A DNA stretch of 5,271 nucleotides from JBDLIL01 sp039714855 (lineage in GTDB: Bacteria > Patescibacteriota > Microgenomatia > UBA1400 > PJMF01). The DNA is taken from contig JBDLIL010000060.1 of assembly GCA_039714855.1 (NCBI GenBank), positions 1 to 5,271 on the forward strand, given 5' to 3'. Below the pieces are notes generated by a model. The model was not told the DNA's origin and did no database searches. It was given only the letters and a program-made list of their open reading frames with translations. The position numbers and the translations under genes were made by a program. Shown here one piece after another: positions 1-4,866 of the stretch (position 1 is the stretch's first letter; each line of letters starts with the position of its first letter).

Positions 1-114
1 AAGTGCCGCCATCATGCCCGAAGTCCACCAGATCAACGAGCGACGCAGATAAGCCAGAACAACAATTGCCGCGAACACGACAAACAGCCATATTATCCCG
101 GTAACACCTATCAT
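1..114 (-). CDS. N-terminus of a FadE-like acyl-CoA dehydrogenase (partial, runs off left edge)
   Basis: Seen: on the minus strand an ATG at 114-112 opens a frame of 38 codons that is still open at base 1. It has a strong Shine-Dalgarno, AAAGGGGG (129-122), 7 bases upstream. The peptide begins MIGVTGIIWLFVVF, forms one hydrophobic membrane segment (about residues 4-22), then has LRRSLIWW followed by a second hydrophobic stretch. Known: the long FadE-type acyl-CoA dehydrogenases of gammaproteobacteria start with just such membrane helices separated by a short basic turn; they catalyse the first step of fatty-acid beta-oxidation at the inner membrane. Inference: a FadE start is the best match I recall, but no catalytic part is visible, so any small membrane protein with this pattern is possible. 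The roughly 50% GC content and the strong ribosome binding site are unlike the rest of the window, which suggests a different source genome. Confidence 0.45.
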   Translation of the reverse strand, partial: MIGVTGIIWLFVVFAAIVVLAYLRRSLIWWTSGMMAAL

Positions 115-120
115 GATCAG

Positions 121-150
121 GCCCCCTTTGGAGGATTAGTCAAGATACCA
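121..150. other. Abrupt base-composition break (possible contig chimera or transfer boundary)
   Basis: Seen: bases 1-120 contain 61 G or C (51%), the next 20 bases remain GC-rich, and bases 181-240 contain only 15 of 60 (25%). The change falls around 135-150, between the leader of the minus-strand FadE-like gene and the AT-rich GIY-YIG-like frame. No insertion-sequence ends, att-like repeats or tRNA remnant are visible at the break. Inference: a join between two genomes, by assembly or cloning artefact or by real transfer; the sequence alone cannot tell which. Confidence 0.5.
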
Positions 151-203
151 ATTCATATCATTGAAAGAAAGAACATTAATAAGGATCCAAGACTATTTTA
201 TAA

Positions 204-491
204 ATTCTATCAAATTATCAATTTTCTGGCCCATTTAAAATAAGCCTTGGTTTTACAAAAAAAATTCCAGCAATTTATGCGATTCTCGATGATAAATTAA
301 GAGTCTTAGATGTTGGACAAACAGAAGATCTAAATAATAGATTTCCAAATCACCCTAGAGAAAACTGCTGGGCGAATAACAAAATTGGGAATATCTATTT
401 ATATATTCATCAAGACCAAAGCGAACAATCAAGACTATATAAAGAAAAAGTTATTAGAAATCAGTACAGCCCAGCATGCGGCGAAAGATAA
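204..491 (+). pseudogene. GIY-YIG-superfamily-like frame without a canonical start codon
   Basis: Seen: an open frame of 95 codons follows a stop at 201-203 and ends at TAA 489-491. It contains no ATG, GTG or TTG. The translation resembles the small (~90-100 residue) GIY-YIG nuclease family: FSGPF (7-11), AIYAIL (23-28) where GIY is expected, VLDVGQT (34-40) where YVGQT is expected, LNNRF (43-47) with the conserved Arg, ENCW (53-56), a Glu at 81 in the final helix, and SPACGE (89-94) near the end. Known: the first Gly-Ile-Tyr and the second Tyr-Ile/Val-Gly build the active site. Here the Gly is Ala and the second Tyr is Asp, so nuclease activity is doubtful. The family-like N-terminus starts around SNYQ, where a CTA codon stands in place of an expected ATG. 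A weak promoter (TTAATA 176-181, TATAAA 199-204) would start transcription near 211. It is probably a decayed gene; use of a rare AUU start at 204 is the alternative. Confidence 0.6.
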
Positions 492-501
492 AAAATTGCT
501 A

Positions 502-530
502 TTGATTTTATATTAGCAGTCACTTAGCAT
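502..530 (+). promoter_or_regulatory. Probable sigma70-type promoter of the HEPN-like gene
   Basis: Seen: -35 TTGATT (502-507), a 17-base spacer, and -10 TAGCAT (525-530), giving a start near 537 and a leader of about 25 bases before the ATG at 562. The -10 is only 4 of 6 to consensus. Support comes from the lon promoter in this window, which has the same -35 (TTGATT), the same 17-base spacer and a similar -10 (TAGAAT), with a CIRCE-type repeat laid over it in nearly the same way. Confidence 0.4.
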
Positions 531-539
531 AGCTGCTAT
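513..539 (+). promoter_or_regulatory. Degenerate CIRCE-like inverted repeat (candidate HrcA operator)
   Basis: Seen: TTAGCAGTC (513-521), 9 bases, AGCTGCTAT (531-539). TAGCAG (514-519) pairs perfectly with CTGCTA (533-538) across 13 bases, exactly the spacing of the matching positions in CIRCE (TTAGCACTC, 9 bases, GAGTGCTAA). The left arm matches CIRCE at 8 of 9 positions, the right arm at only 5 of 9. The repeat covers the spacer and -10 of the promoter before the gene at 562, the same arrangement as at lon. Inference: a weak or diverged HrcA site. An unrelated hairpin is the alternative. Confidence 0.4.
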
Positions 540-561
540 TACAGCATAACAAAAGAAAAGT

Positions 562-1242
562 ATGAATATAGATCAACTTATTGAAGAAGCTAGCAAACTA
601 AAAAATACCGACTACTCTTCTCCAAGAATTGAAATGTGGAAAAAAAGAACTAAAGAGTTTGTTAAATTGCATTACGATCCAGAATACGTCAACATACTCG
701 AGGATGCTCTTAGTTGGGGTCGCGTTATTGTCCCAGGAGAGGGACCAAGCATGCATCTCGAAGCGATGAATCGTGCAATCGAATTTTTGGATAATTTGAA
801 ACATGAACCAAAAATCTCAAACAATAAAATAGATTCTTCAGAAAACGGAGAGTTTTTGGATAAAAATACTCTATTAGAACTTAAAAGTATTAAATCAGAA
901 AAATTTGATACAAAGAAACTACTAAAATTTTGCGAAGAGCTAAATGATTCCTATAGTAGAGAAAATTATCTATCTTGTACTCTCTTAATTCGTGCAGTAC
1001 TAAACCACATTCCGCCAATATTTGGCCATACGTCTTTTTCTCAAGTTGTTGCACACTCTGGCAAGAGTATTAAAAAGGTGCTTTCTCAATTAGGACAAAG
1101 CTCTAGACCCATCGCCGACTTGCACACACATATTCTTATTCGTAAAAAAGAGCAGTTACCAAGCAAACATCAGATCGAACCCTACAAACCAAGTTTCGAA
1201 ATACTAATTCAAGAAATTATTAACACACTTTCAATTGATTAA
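562..1242 (+). CDS. Uncharacterised protein with HEPN-like C-terminal motif (226 aa)
   Basis: Seen: a soluble, mostly helical protein with no signal peptide or membrane segment. Residues 1-80 form a helical N-terminal part (motifs SPRIEMW, LSWGRVIV). Residues 83-112 are a low-complexity linker rich in Lys, Asn, Ser and Glu. Residues 115-226 form a helical C-terminal domain with the blocks NYLSCTLLIRAVLNHIPPIFG and SFSQVV, and then SSRPIADLHTH (180-190), which includes R182-x5-H188, followed by IRKKEQLP (193-200). Known: Rx4-6H is the catalytic signature of HEPN RNases of toxin and phage-defence systems; the residue after Arg is usually Asn, Asp or His, whereas here it is Pro. I recall similar C-terminal blocks in uncharacterised bacterial proteins but cannot name the family. 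The start is ATG with only a weak purine tract (AAAGAAAAG) ahead. It is a single gene, with no partner antitoxin directly adjacent. A CIRCE-like element overlaps its promoter. Confidence is high that it is a gene, low for HEPN function. Confidence 0.9.
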   Translation: MNIDQLIEEASKLKNTDYSSPRIEMWKKRTKEFVKLHYDPEYVNILEDALSWGRVIVPGEGPSMHLEAMNRAIEFLDNLKHEPKISNNKIDSSENGEFLDKNTLLELKSIKSEKFDTKKLLKFCEELNDSYSRENYLSCTLLIRAVLNHIPPIFGHTSFSQVVAHSGKSIKKVLSQLGQSSRPIADLHTHILIRKKEQLPSKHQIEPYKPSFEILIQEIINTLSID

Positions 1243-1248
1243 TCAAAA

Positions 1249-1276
1249 GAGACCCCCACTGCGGTCGAAATGACAA
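1249..1276. repeat. Fragment of a GTCATTTCGACCGCAGTGG-type dispersed repeat
   Basis: Seen: read on the minus strand, 1276-1249 starts TTGTCATTTCGACCGCAGTG and continues GGGGTCTC; one of its frames encodes CHFDRSGG. It lies 7 bases after the stop of the 226-residue gene and just before the -10 box of the next gene, and is more GC-rich than its flanks. Known from memory: variants of this string are highly repeated in intergenic DNA of CPR bacteria, Bacteroidetes and some intracellular bacteria. Only one copy is visible here, so repetitiveness cannot be shown from the window. Confidence 0.5.
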
Positions 1277-1278
1277 GG

Positions 1279-1284
1279 TATAAT
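1279..1284 (+). promoter_or_regulatory. Consensus -10 box 7 bases before the 58-codon gene
   Basis: Seen: a perfect TATAAT at 1279-1284 with the ATG at 1292. No acceptable -35 exists at 16-18 bases' distance and there is no TG extension. Transcription from it would begin at about the A of the start codon, giving a leaderless mRNA, which fits the lack of a Shine-Dalgarno. Confidence 0.4.
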
Positions 1285-1291
1285 TTCAACC

Positions 1292-1468
1292 ATGCCACTA
1301 ACAAAAGAAGAAGCTGAAAGAATAGTCGCCCAAGGTTTCGGTGATTTTTTGCAGTTTTTTAAGGGACACGACGCAATCCGCCCGCATTTACTTGCTGCTA
1401 TCGATATGGCTGCCGATGATAAATACCAACCCATACCTGATGAACTAACTGGGGAAGTGGTATTTTAG
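1292..1468 (+). CDS. Small acidic protein of unknown function (58 aa)
   Basis: Seen: MPLTKEEAER start, then a helical, mildly acidic protein (KEEAERIV, DFLQFFKGHD, HLLAAIDMAADDK) ending in PIPDELTGEVVF. It has no membrane segment, cysteines or recognised motif. There is no Shine-Dalgarno, but a perfect TATAAT ends 7 bases before the ATG, so the message is probably leaderless. I do not recognise the family. The reading frame stops at TAG 1466-1468, while a coding-like stretch continues at once in the -1 frame to 1626; the product may therefore be the first half of a longer (~110 residue) protein broken by a frameshift. If intact, it is simply a small hypothetical protein. Confidence 0.6.
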   Translation: MPLTKEEAERIVAQGFGDFLQFFKGHDAIRPHLLAAIDMAADDKYQPIPDELTGEVVF

Positions 1469-1626
1469 AAAATGATATTCAGCTTCTTAAAGCAATTCAC
1501 ACCCTATTAATCGATGCTCGCTCATGGACAATGAACAATGATGATCTGACTTTAGTAATTCGCTACTTTGCCAGGATTCACAGATTAAAGCCTTTAACAG
1601 ATTTTGATTATCTTGGATTAGATTAA
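1444..1626 (+). pseudogene. Coding-like frame in -1 register to the 58-codon gene; possible frameshifted 3' half
   Basis: Seen: open from 1444 (after TGA 1441-1443) to TAA 1624-1626, overlapping the end of the preceding gene by 25 bases. The peptide ENDIQLLKAIHTLLIDARSW continues with MNNDDLTLVIRYFARIHRL and ends DYLGLD; it has normal amphipathic helical composition. The only ATG in frame is at 1531, which would give 31 residues without a Shine-Dalgarno. Joining the two frames between 1444 and 1465 would give a protein of about 110 residues. No standard slippery heptamer is present in that interval, so a mutational or sequencing frameshift is likelier than programmed frameshifting. An independent 31-residue gene is the weaker alternative. 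Function is unknown. Confidence 0.4.
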
Positions 1627-1635
1627 ATAAATTTT

Positions 1636-1854
1636 CTACTCTCTACCATTGTCACCAAAAATCTCTATAAAAGCCCTCACTAACGTGGTGTTTTTTGTAA
1701 TATCAGACCAATAACTTGATAACTCAGCGGCAGCTACTGTATTAAAATCATAACTAGACAAAATCCCAACAACCATTTCATGGTATTCGTGCGAGCTATC
1801 ATTTAAACAAAAAAACACATCATTAAAAAGACCGTCATACTCATTTGAAATCAT
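1636..1854 (-). CDS. Small hypothetical protein (72 aa) with a strong promoter and RBS
   Basis: Seen: the minus-strand ATG (1854-1852) is preceded 5 bases away by AAAAGGAG (1867-1860), the best Shine-Dalgarno of the AT-rich part, and by a promoter with perfect TTGACA. The protein is acidic (MISNEYDGLFNDVFF... ending EIFGDNGRE), with one cysteine, no membrane segment and no motif I recognise; HEYHEMVVGILSSYD (23-37) and ELSSYWSDITKNTT (45-58) look helical. It is convergent with the -1-frame stretch (stops 9 bases apart) and divergent from the winged-helix gene at 1986. Inference: a real, well-expressed small gene. Its divergent winged-helix neighbour could regulate it, and an immunity or antitoxin-like role is conceivable for a small acidic protein, but nothing in the sequence demonstrates that. 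Confidence 0.8.
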   Translation of the reverse strand: MISNEYDGLFNDVFFCLNDSSHEYHEMVVGILSSYDFNTVAAAELSSYWSDITKNTTLVRAFIEIFGDNGRE

Positions 1855-1859
1855 ATAAT

Positions 1860-1910
1860 CTCCTTTTATTTTTAAAACACTAATCTAGACAAAAAAAGCT
1901 TATGTGTCAA
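1860..1910 (-). promoter_or_regulatory. Promoter and ribosome binding site of the 72-aa minus-strand gene
   Basis: Seen on the minus strand: -35 TTGACA (1910-1905, 6 of 6), a spacer of exactly 17 bases, -10 TAGATT (1887-1882, 4 of 6), predicted start near 1875, then Shine-Dalgarno AAAAGGAG (1867-1860) 5 bases before the ATG. It is the most complete set of expression signals in the window and decides in favour of a gene on this strand. Confidence 0.7.
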
Positions 1911-1945
1911 TTACTTTTTTCTTTGAAGAATATTTTCCCAACTTC

Positions 1946-1974
1946 TTGCAATATTTTCTAATATTTAGTAGTAT
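1946..1974 (+). promoter_or_regulatory. Weak candidate promoter of the winged-helix gene
   Basis: Seen: -35 TTGCAA (1946-1951, 4 of 6), a 17-base spacer, and -10 TAGTAT (1969-1974, 4 of 6), giving a start near 1981, about 5 bases before the ATG. The heptamer GCAATAT occurs at 1948-1954 and 1978-1984, exactly 30 bases (about three helical turns) apart, flanking the -10. It could be a pair of operator half-sites, although such strings are common in AT-rich DNA. Confidence 0.3.
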
Positions 1975-1985
1975 CTAGCAATATA

Positions 1986-2204
1986 ATGCAAATAGAAAAT
2001 TTATTGCCCAGGCGACAAGAAATTGTTTATATTATTAAAGATCATCCTTATATTTCTCTAGAGAATATTACCCGCAGATTCCCCATGACCAGTAAGCGCA
2101 GCATTGCCTACGATGTCCAGCAATTAGTCAAAAAAAAATTTGTGGTCAAGCACGGTGATACTAGGGGAGTGAGATATTCAGCGGCAAAAATCACCTCAAT
2201 TTAA
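1986..2204 (+). CDS. Small winged-helix DNA-binding protein (72 aa), putative transcriptional regulator
   Basis: Seen: the whole protein is one winged helix-turn-helix unit. Helix 1 is RRQEIVYIIKDH (9-20), ISLENITRRF (23-32) is the positioning helix, the turn is PMTSKR, the recognition helix is SIAYDVQQLVKKKF (39-52), and the wing is VVKHGDTRGVRYSA (53-66). The order matches DeoR/MarR-like folds (…RQ.I…I…S…T.RRDL..L…G.V…G….Y). There is no sensor or dimerisation domain, so it is either a minimal regulator or acts through a partner. The ATG has no Shine-Dalgarno and is only a few bases from the likely transcription start. Neighbours: divergent from the 72-residue minus-strand gene, and 106 bases upstream of clpB on the same strand. 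Inference: it may control its own region. It is not HrcA or CtsR: HrcA is some 340 residues long and starts differently, and no CtsR-type operator is seen. Confidence 0.8.
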   Translation: MQIENLLPRRQEIVYIIKDHPYISLENITRRFPMTSKRSIAYDVQQLVKKKFVVKHGDTRGVRYSAAKITSI

Positions 2205-2239
2205 CCCCATATATCAATATTTATATTATTATAGGACTA

Positions 2240-2266
2240 TTAGCAGTTAATGCATACGATTGCTAA
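2240..2266 (+). promoter_or_regulatory. CIRCE operator (HrcA site) upstream of clpB
   Basis: Seen: TTAGCAGTT (2240-2248), 9 bases, GATTGCTAA (2258-2266). This is the 9-9-9 geometry of CIRCE (TTAGCACTC, 9 bases, GAGTGCTAA), matching at 7 of 9 in the left arm and 8 of 9 in the right; the outer hexamers TTAGCA and TGCTAA are perfect. Known: HrcA binds CIRCE and represses chaperone genes until heat shock; CIRCE before clpB is known, for example, in mycoplasmas. It lies just upstream of the predicted -35. Confidence 0.8.
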
Positions 2267-2274
2267 TTTGGCCC

Positions 2275-2304
2275 TTCACAAAAATTCTGCCTTTAAGATA
2301 CAAT
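2275..2304 (+). promoter_or_regulatory. clpB promoter
   Basis: Seen: -35 TTCACA (2275-2280, 5 of 6), an 18-base spacer, and -10 TACAAT (2299-2304, 5 of 6). The -10 ends 6 bases before the ATG at 2311, so the predicted start lies at or next to the start codon and the mRNA would be leaderless. The CIRCE ends 8 bases upstream of the -35. Confidence 0.6.
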
Positions 2305-2310
2305 ATTCTC

Positions 2311-4866
2311 ATGCAACTTGATAAGTTTACCACCAAAGCTACTGAATCCATCCAAGAATTAATGCGGCTGACAAGCCAATATAAAAATGGAGAAGCAACT
2401 CCACTACACTTACTACTAGCTCTAGTAGAACAAGACAGTGGCGTAGTACCAGTAATTTTGCAAAAACACGGAGCACTACCAAAAACTTTGGCAGATGAAA
2501 TAAAAAAAGAACTGAATAAATTGCCCATAGTATCTGGCGAGGCTTCGCCACTAATATCAAATGAATTGAGAAAAGTATTTGATCAAGCTGAAACAGAGGC
2601 TGGAAAACTGCGCGATGATTATATTAGCACCGAACATTTGTTCCTGGGCTTAGTTGAAAACAAAAAGATAAAAGAACTGGTAAAAATTAGTAAAAATGAT
2701 ATTTTGAAAATCCTCAAAGAAGTGCGCGGTAACCAAAAAGCCGATTCCAGAGACCCTGAAAGCAAATACGAATCTCTAGATAAATACACTATTAATTTCA
2801 CTCAGCTGGCCAGAGACGGAAAAATAGATCCCGTGATTGGCAGAGATGAAGAAATCAGACGCATCACTCAAATATTATCTAGAAGAACTAAAAATAACCC
2901 CGTATTAGTAGGCTCACCTGGAGTAGGTAAAACAGCCATTATAGAAGGCCTAGCCAAAAAAATAATTGAGAAAGATGTGCCAGAAATCTTGCACAACAAA
3001 AGCATCTTGGGTCTTGATATGGGTTCACTCATAGCTGGTAGTAAATTCCGCGGCGAGTTCGAAGATAGACTTAAGGCTGTGATTAAAGAAGTAGAAAAAT
3101 CTGATGGCAGAATTATTCTTTTTATAGATGAGCTGCATACTATTGTTGGTGCTGGTGCCCAAGAAGGTAGTACTGACGCTGGCAATTTACTAAAACCGAG
3201 TTTGGCCAGAGGACTAATTAGAGTTATTGGCGCTACCACAGGCAAAGAGTATCGCAAGTACATTGAAAAAGACGCAGCTCTAGAAAGACGCTTCCAACCA
3301 GTAATGGTCGAAGAACCAAATATAGAAGATGCGATATCTATTTTGCGCGGCATCAAAGATAAATATGAAACTCACCACGGAGTACGCATCCGTGATAATG
3401 CCCTGGTAGCCGCAGTTAATTTATCTAGTCGCTATATTGCTGATAGATTTTTGCCTGACAAGGCAATTGATCTAATGGATGAGGCTGCTAGCAGTATTCG
3501 CATAGAGATAGACAGCAAACCTGTGGAGATAGATCAACTTGAAAGAAAAATCAGACAGCTAGAAATTGAAAAAAAAGCATTGCTAAAAGAAACTGATGAA
3601 GCTTCGCAAAAACGTTTGCAAATAATAGACCGAGAATTAGCTGAACTTAAAGAGCAACACAATAAATTAAATTTACAATGGAAAAATGAAAAAGAAATAA
3701 TAGATAGTATTAAAATAGTAAATAAACAAATTGATGAGGCGAAAGAAAAGGCAATAAAATTAGAGCGTGAAGTAAAATTAGAAGAAGTAGCAAAAATAAA
3801 GTATGGCGAACTGCCAGAACTAAGTAAAAAACTAAAAACTGCTCAAGAAAAATTGGCTCAATTGCAAGAACAAGGTTCTATTTTGAAAGAGGAAGTAACA
3901 GAAGAAGATATTGCCAAAGTTGTTTCTCGCTGGACAGGCATTCCTACTCAAAAAATGCTGGAAGCAGAGGTGAAAAAATTAGCAGAATTAGAAAAAGAGT
4001 TTAGAAAAAGAGTGGTTAGTCAAAATAAGGCCATCAAAGCCGTAGCCAACGCCATTCGCAGAAGTAGGGCCGGTATTGCCGATATCAATAAGCCCATTGG
4101 CTCTTTCTTGTTTTTAGGTCCTACTGGCGTCGGCAAAACTGAATTAGCTAAAGCCGTAACAGAATCGCTTTTCAATGACGAAAAACTCATGATTCGCATT
4201 GATATGAGCGAATATATGGAGAAACAATCCGTAGCCAAACTTATCGGATCACCACCGGGGTATGTAGGCTATGAAGAAGGTGGACAACTCACTGAAGCTG
4301 TTAGAAAACACCCTTACAGCGTAATCTTGCTTGATGAAATTGAAAAAGCTCATAAAGATGTTTTTAATATCCTACTGCAAGTTTTAGACGATGGTAGGTT
4401 AACAGATAGTAAAGGACGAACAGTTAGTTTTAAGAATACTATTTTGATTATGACTTCCAATATTGCTAGTGAAACAATCGCTAAATACCATGGCAGAAAA
4501 AAGTTTGAGTCTGAACTGCAAAAAGCTTTATTATTCTTTTTCAAACCAGAATTTATCAACAGAATAGATGATATCGTGATCTTTGAGAGATTAACTCAAA
4601 ATCAAATCAAAGAAGTAGTAAGATTACAAATCGCTCTAATACAAAAAAGATTAAAAACTCAGGACATTGATTTAGATCTCAGCAAATCTGCCATAGATCA
4701 TTTTGCTGATGCCGGCTTTGATGAGGTTTATGGCGCTCGCCCTCTCAAGAGACTAATTCAAAATGAACTCCTAGATGAACTTTCGATGAGAATCATCGAA
4801 GGCGAAATAAAAAAAGGCGACAGAATCCAGGTGAAGTATGAAGATGATGAGTTGGTGATCAACTAG
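2311..4866 (+). CDS. clpB: ATP-dependent protein disaggregase ClpB
   Basis: Role (known): a cytosolic hexameric AAA+ unfoldase that threads aggregated proteins through its pore together with DnaK/DnaJ/GrpE. Seen: 851 residues, close to the ~857 of E. coli. N-domain 1-~150; NBD1 with Walker A GSPGVGKT (201-208), Walker B ending D273-E274, arginine fingers R326-R327; long coiled-coil M-domain ~407-525 (RKIRQLEIEKKALLKE..., LQWKNEKE); NBD2 with Walker A GPTGVGKT (603-610), Walker B ILLDEIEKA (672-680), pore loop GYVGYEEGG (650-658), arginine finger R751, sensor-2 GARPLKR with R810. The full-length M-domain and the absence of a ClpP-docking IGF/L loop before FKPEFINRID separate it from ClpC and ClpA. 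Oddity: the NBD1 pore-loop Tyr is Phe (F246, SKFRGEF), a conservative change. Start choice: MQLDKFTTKA aligns with family starts (E. coli MRLDRLTNKF); an in-frame TTG at 2260 lies inside the CIRCE and would add 17 unrelated residues. Regulation: CIRCE/HrcA. No terminator follows; the stop abuts a convergent tRNA gene. Confidence 0.97.
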   Translation: MQLDKFTTKATESIQELMRLTSQYKNGEATPLHLLLALVEQDSGVVPVILQKHGALPKTLADEIKKELNKLPIVSGEASPLISNELRKVFDQAETEAGKLRDDYISTEHLFLGLVENKKIKELVKISKNDILKILKEVRGNQKADSRDPESKYESLDKYTINFTQLARDGKIDPVIGRDEEIRRITQILSRRTKNNPVLVGSPGVGKTAIIEGLAKKIIEKDVPEILHNKSILGLDMGSLIAGSKFRGEFEDRLKAVIKEVEKSDGRIILFIDELHTIVGAGAQEGSTDAGNLLKPSLARGLIRVIGATTGKEYRKYIEKDAALERRFQPVMVEEPNIEDAISILRGIKDKYETHHGVRIRDNALVAAVNLSSRYIADRFLPDKAIDLMDEAASSIRIEIDSKPVEIDQLERKIRQLEIEKKALLKETDEASQKRLQIIDRELAELKEQHNKLNLQWKNEKEIIDSIKIVNKQIDEAKEKAIKLEREVKLEEVAKIKYGELPELSKKLKTAQEKLAQLQEQGSILKEEVTEEDIAKVVSRWTGIPTQKMLEAEVKKLAELEKEFRKRVVSQNKAIKAVANAIRRSRAGIADINKPIGSFLFLGPTGVGKTELAKAVTESLFNDEKLMIRIDMSEYMEKQSVAKLIGSPPGYVGYEEGGQLTEAVRKHPYSVILLDEIEKAHKDVFNILLQVLDDGRLTDSKGRTVSFKNTILIMTSNIASETIAKYHGRKKFESELQKALLFFFKPEFINRIDDIVIFERLTQNQIKEVVRLQIALIQKRLKTQDIDLDLSKSAIDHFADAGFDEVYGARPLKRLIQNELLDELSMRIIEGEIKKGDRIQVKYEDDELVIN

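Noticed and set aside
139..243. AT-rich open frame (VKIPIHIIERKN... ending FLAHLK) before and overlapping the GIY-YIG-like frame
   Set aside because: It has no start codon or family resemblance, and its end overlaps the better-supported GIY-YIG-like N-terminus in another frame. It could be a truncated C-terminus at the composition break, but there is no positive evidence.
1249..1266. Rho-independent terminator after the 226-residue gene (GACC...GGTC hairpin)
   Set aside because: The stem is only 4 bp and no T-run follows; the pairing is explained by the dispersed-repeat sequence.
2260..2310. TTG start at 2260 giving ClpB a 17-residue N-terminal extension
   Set aside because: The codon lies inside the CIRCE and upstream of the -35, the extra residues match nothing in ClpB, and MQLDKFT at 2311 aligns with known ClpB starts.
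2868..3356. 162-codon open frame on the minus strand inside clpB
   Set aside because: It is a shadow of the ClpB coding frame, with Ser/Leu/Pro-rich composition and no start signals.
2311..4866. ClpC instead of ClpB
   Set aside because: The M-domain is of full ClpB length (about 120 residues), sequences around it match ClpB, and there is no ClpP-binding IGF/L-type loop in NBD2.
562..4866. Alternative genetic code (TGA as Gly or Trp), because no clear gene here stops at TGA
   Set aside because: There are too few stops to judge; Trp is TGG and Gly is GGN throughout, and no convincing gene contains an in-frame TGA.
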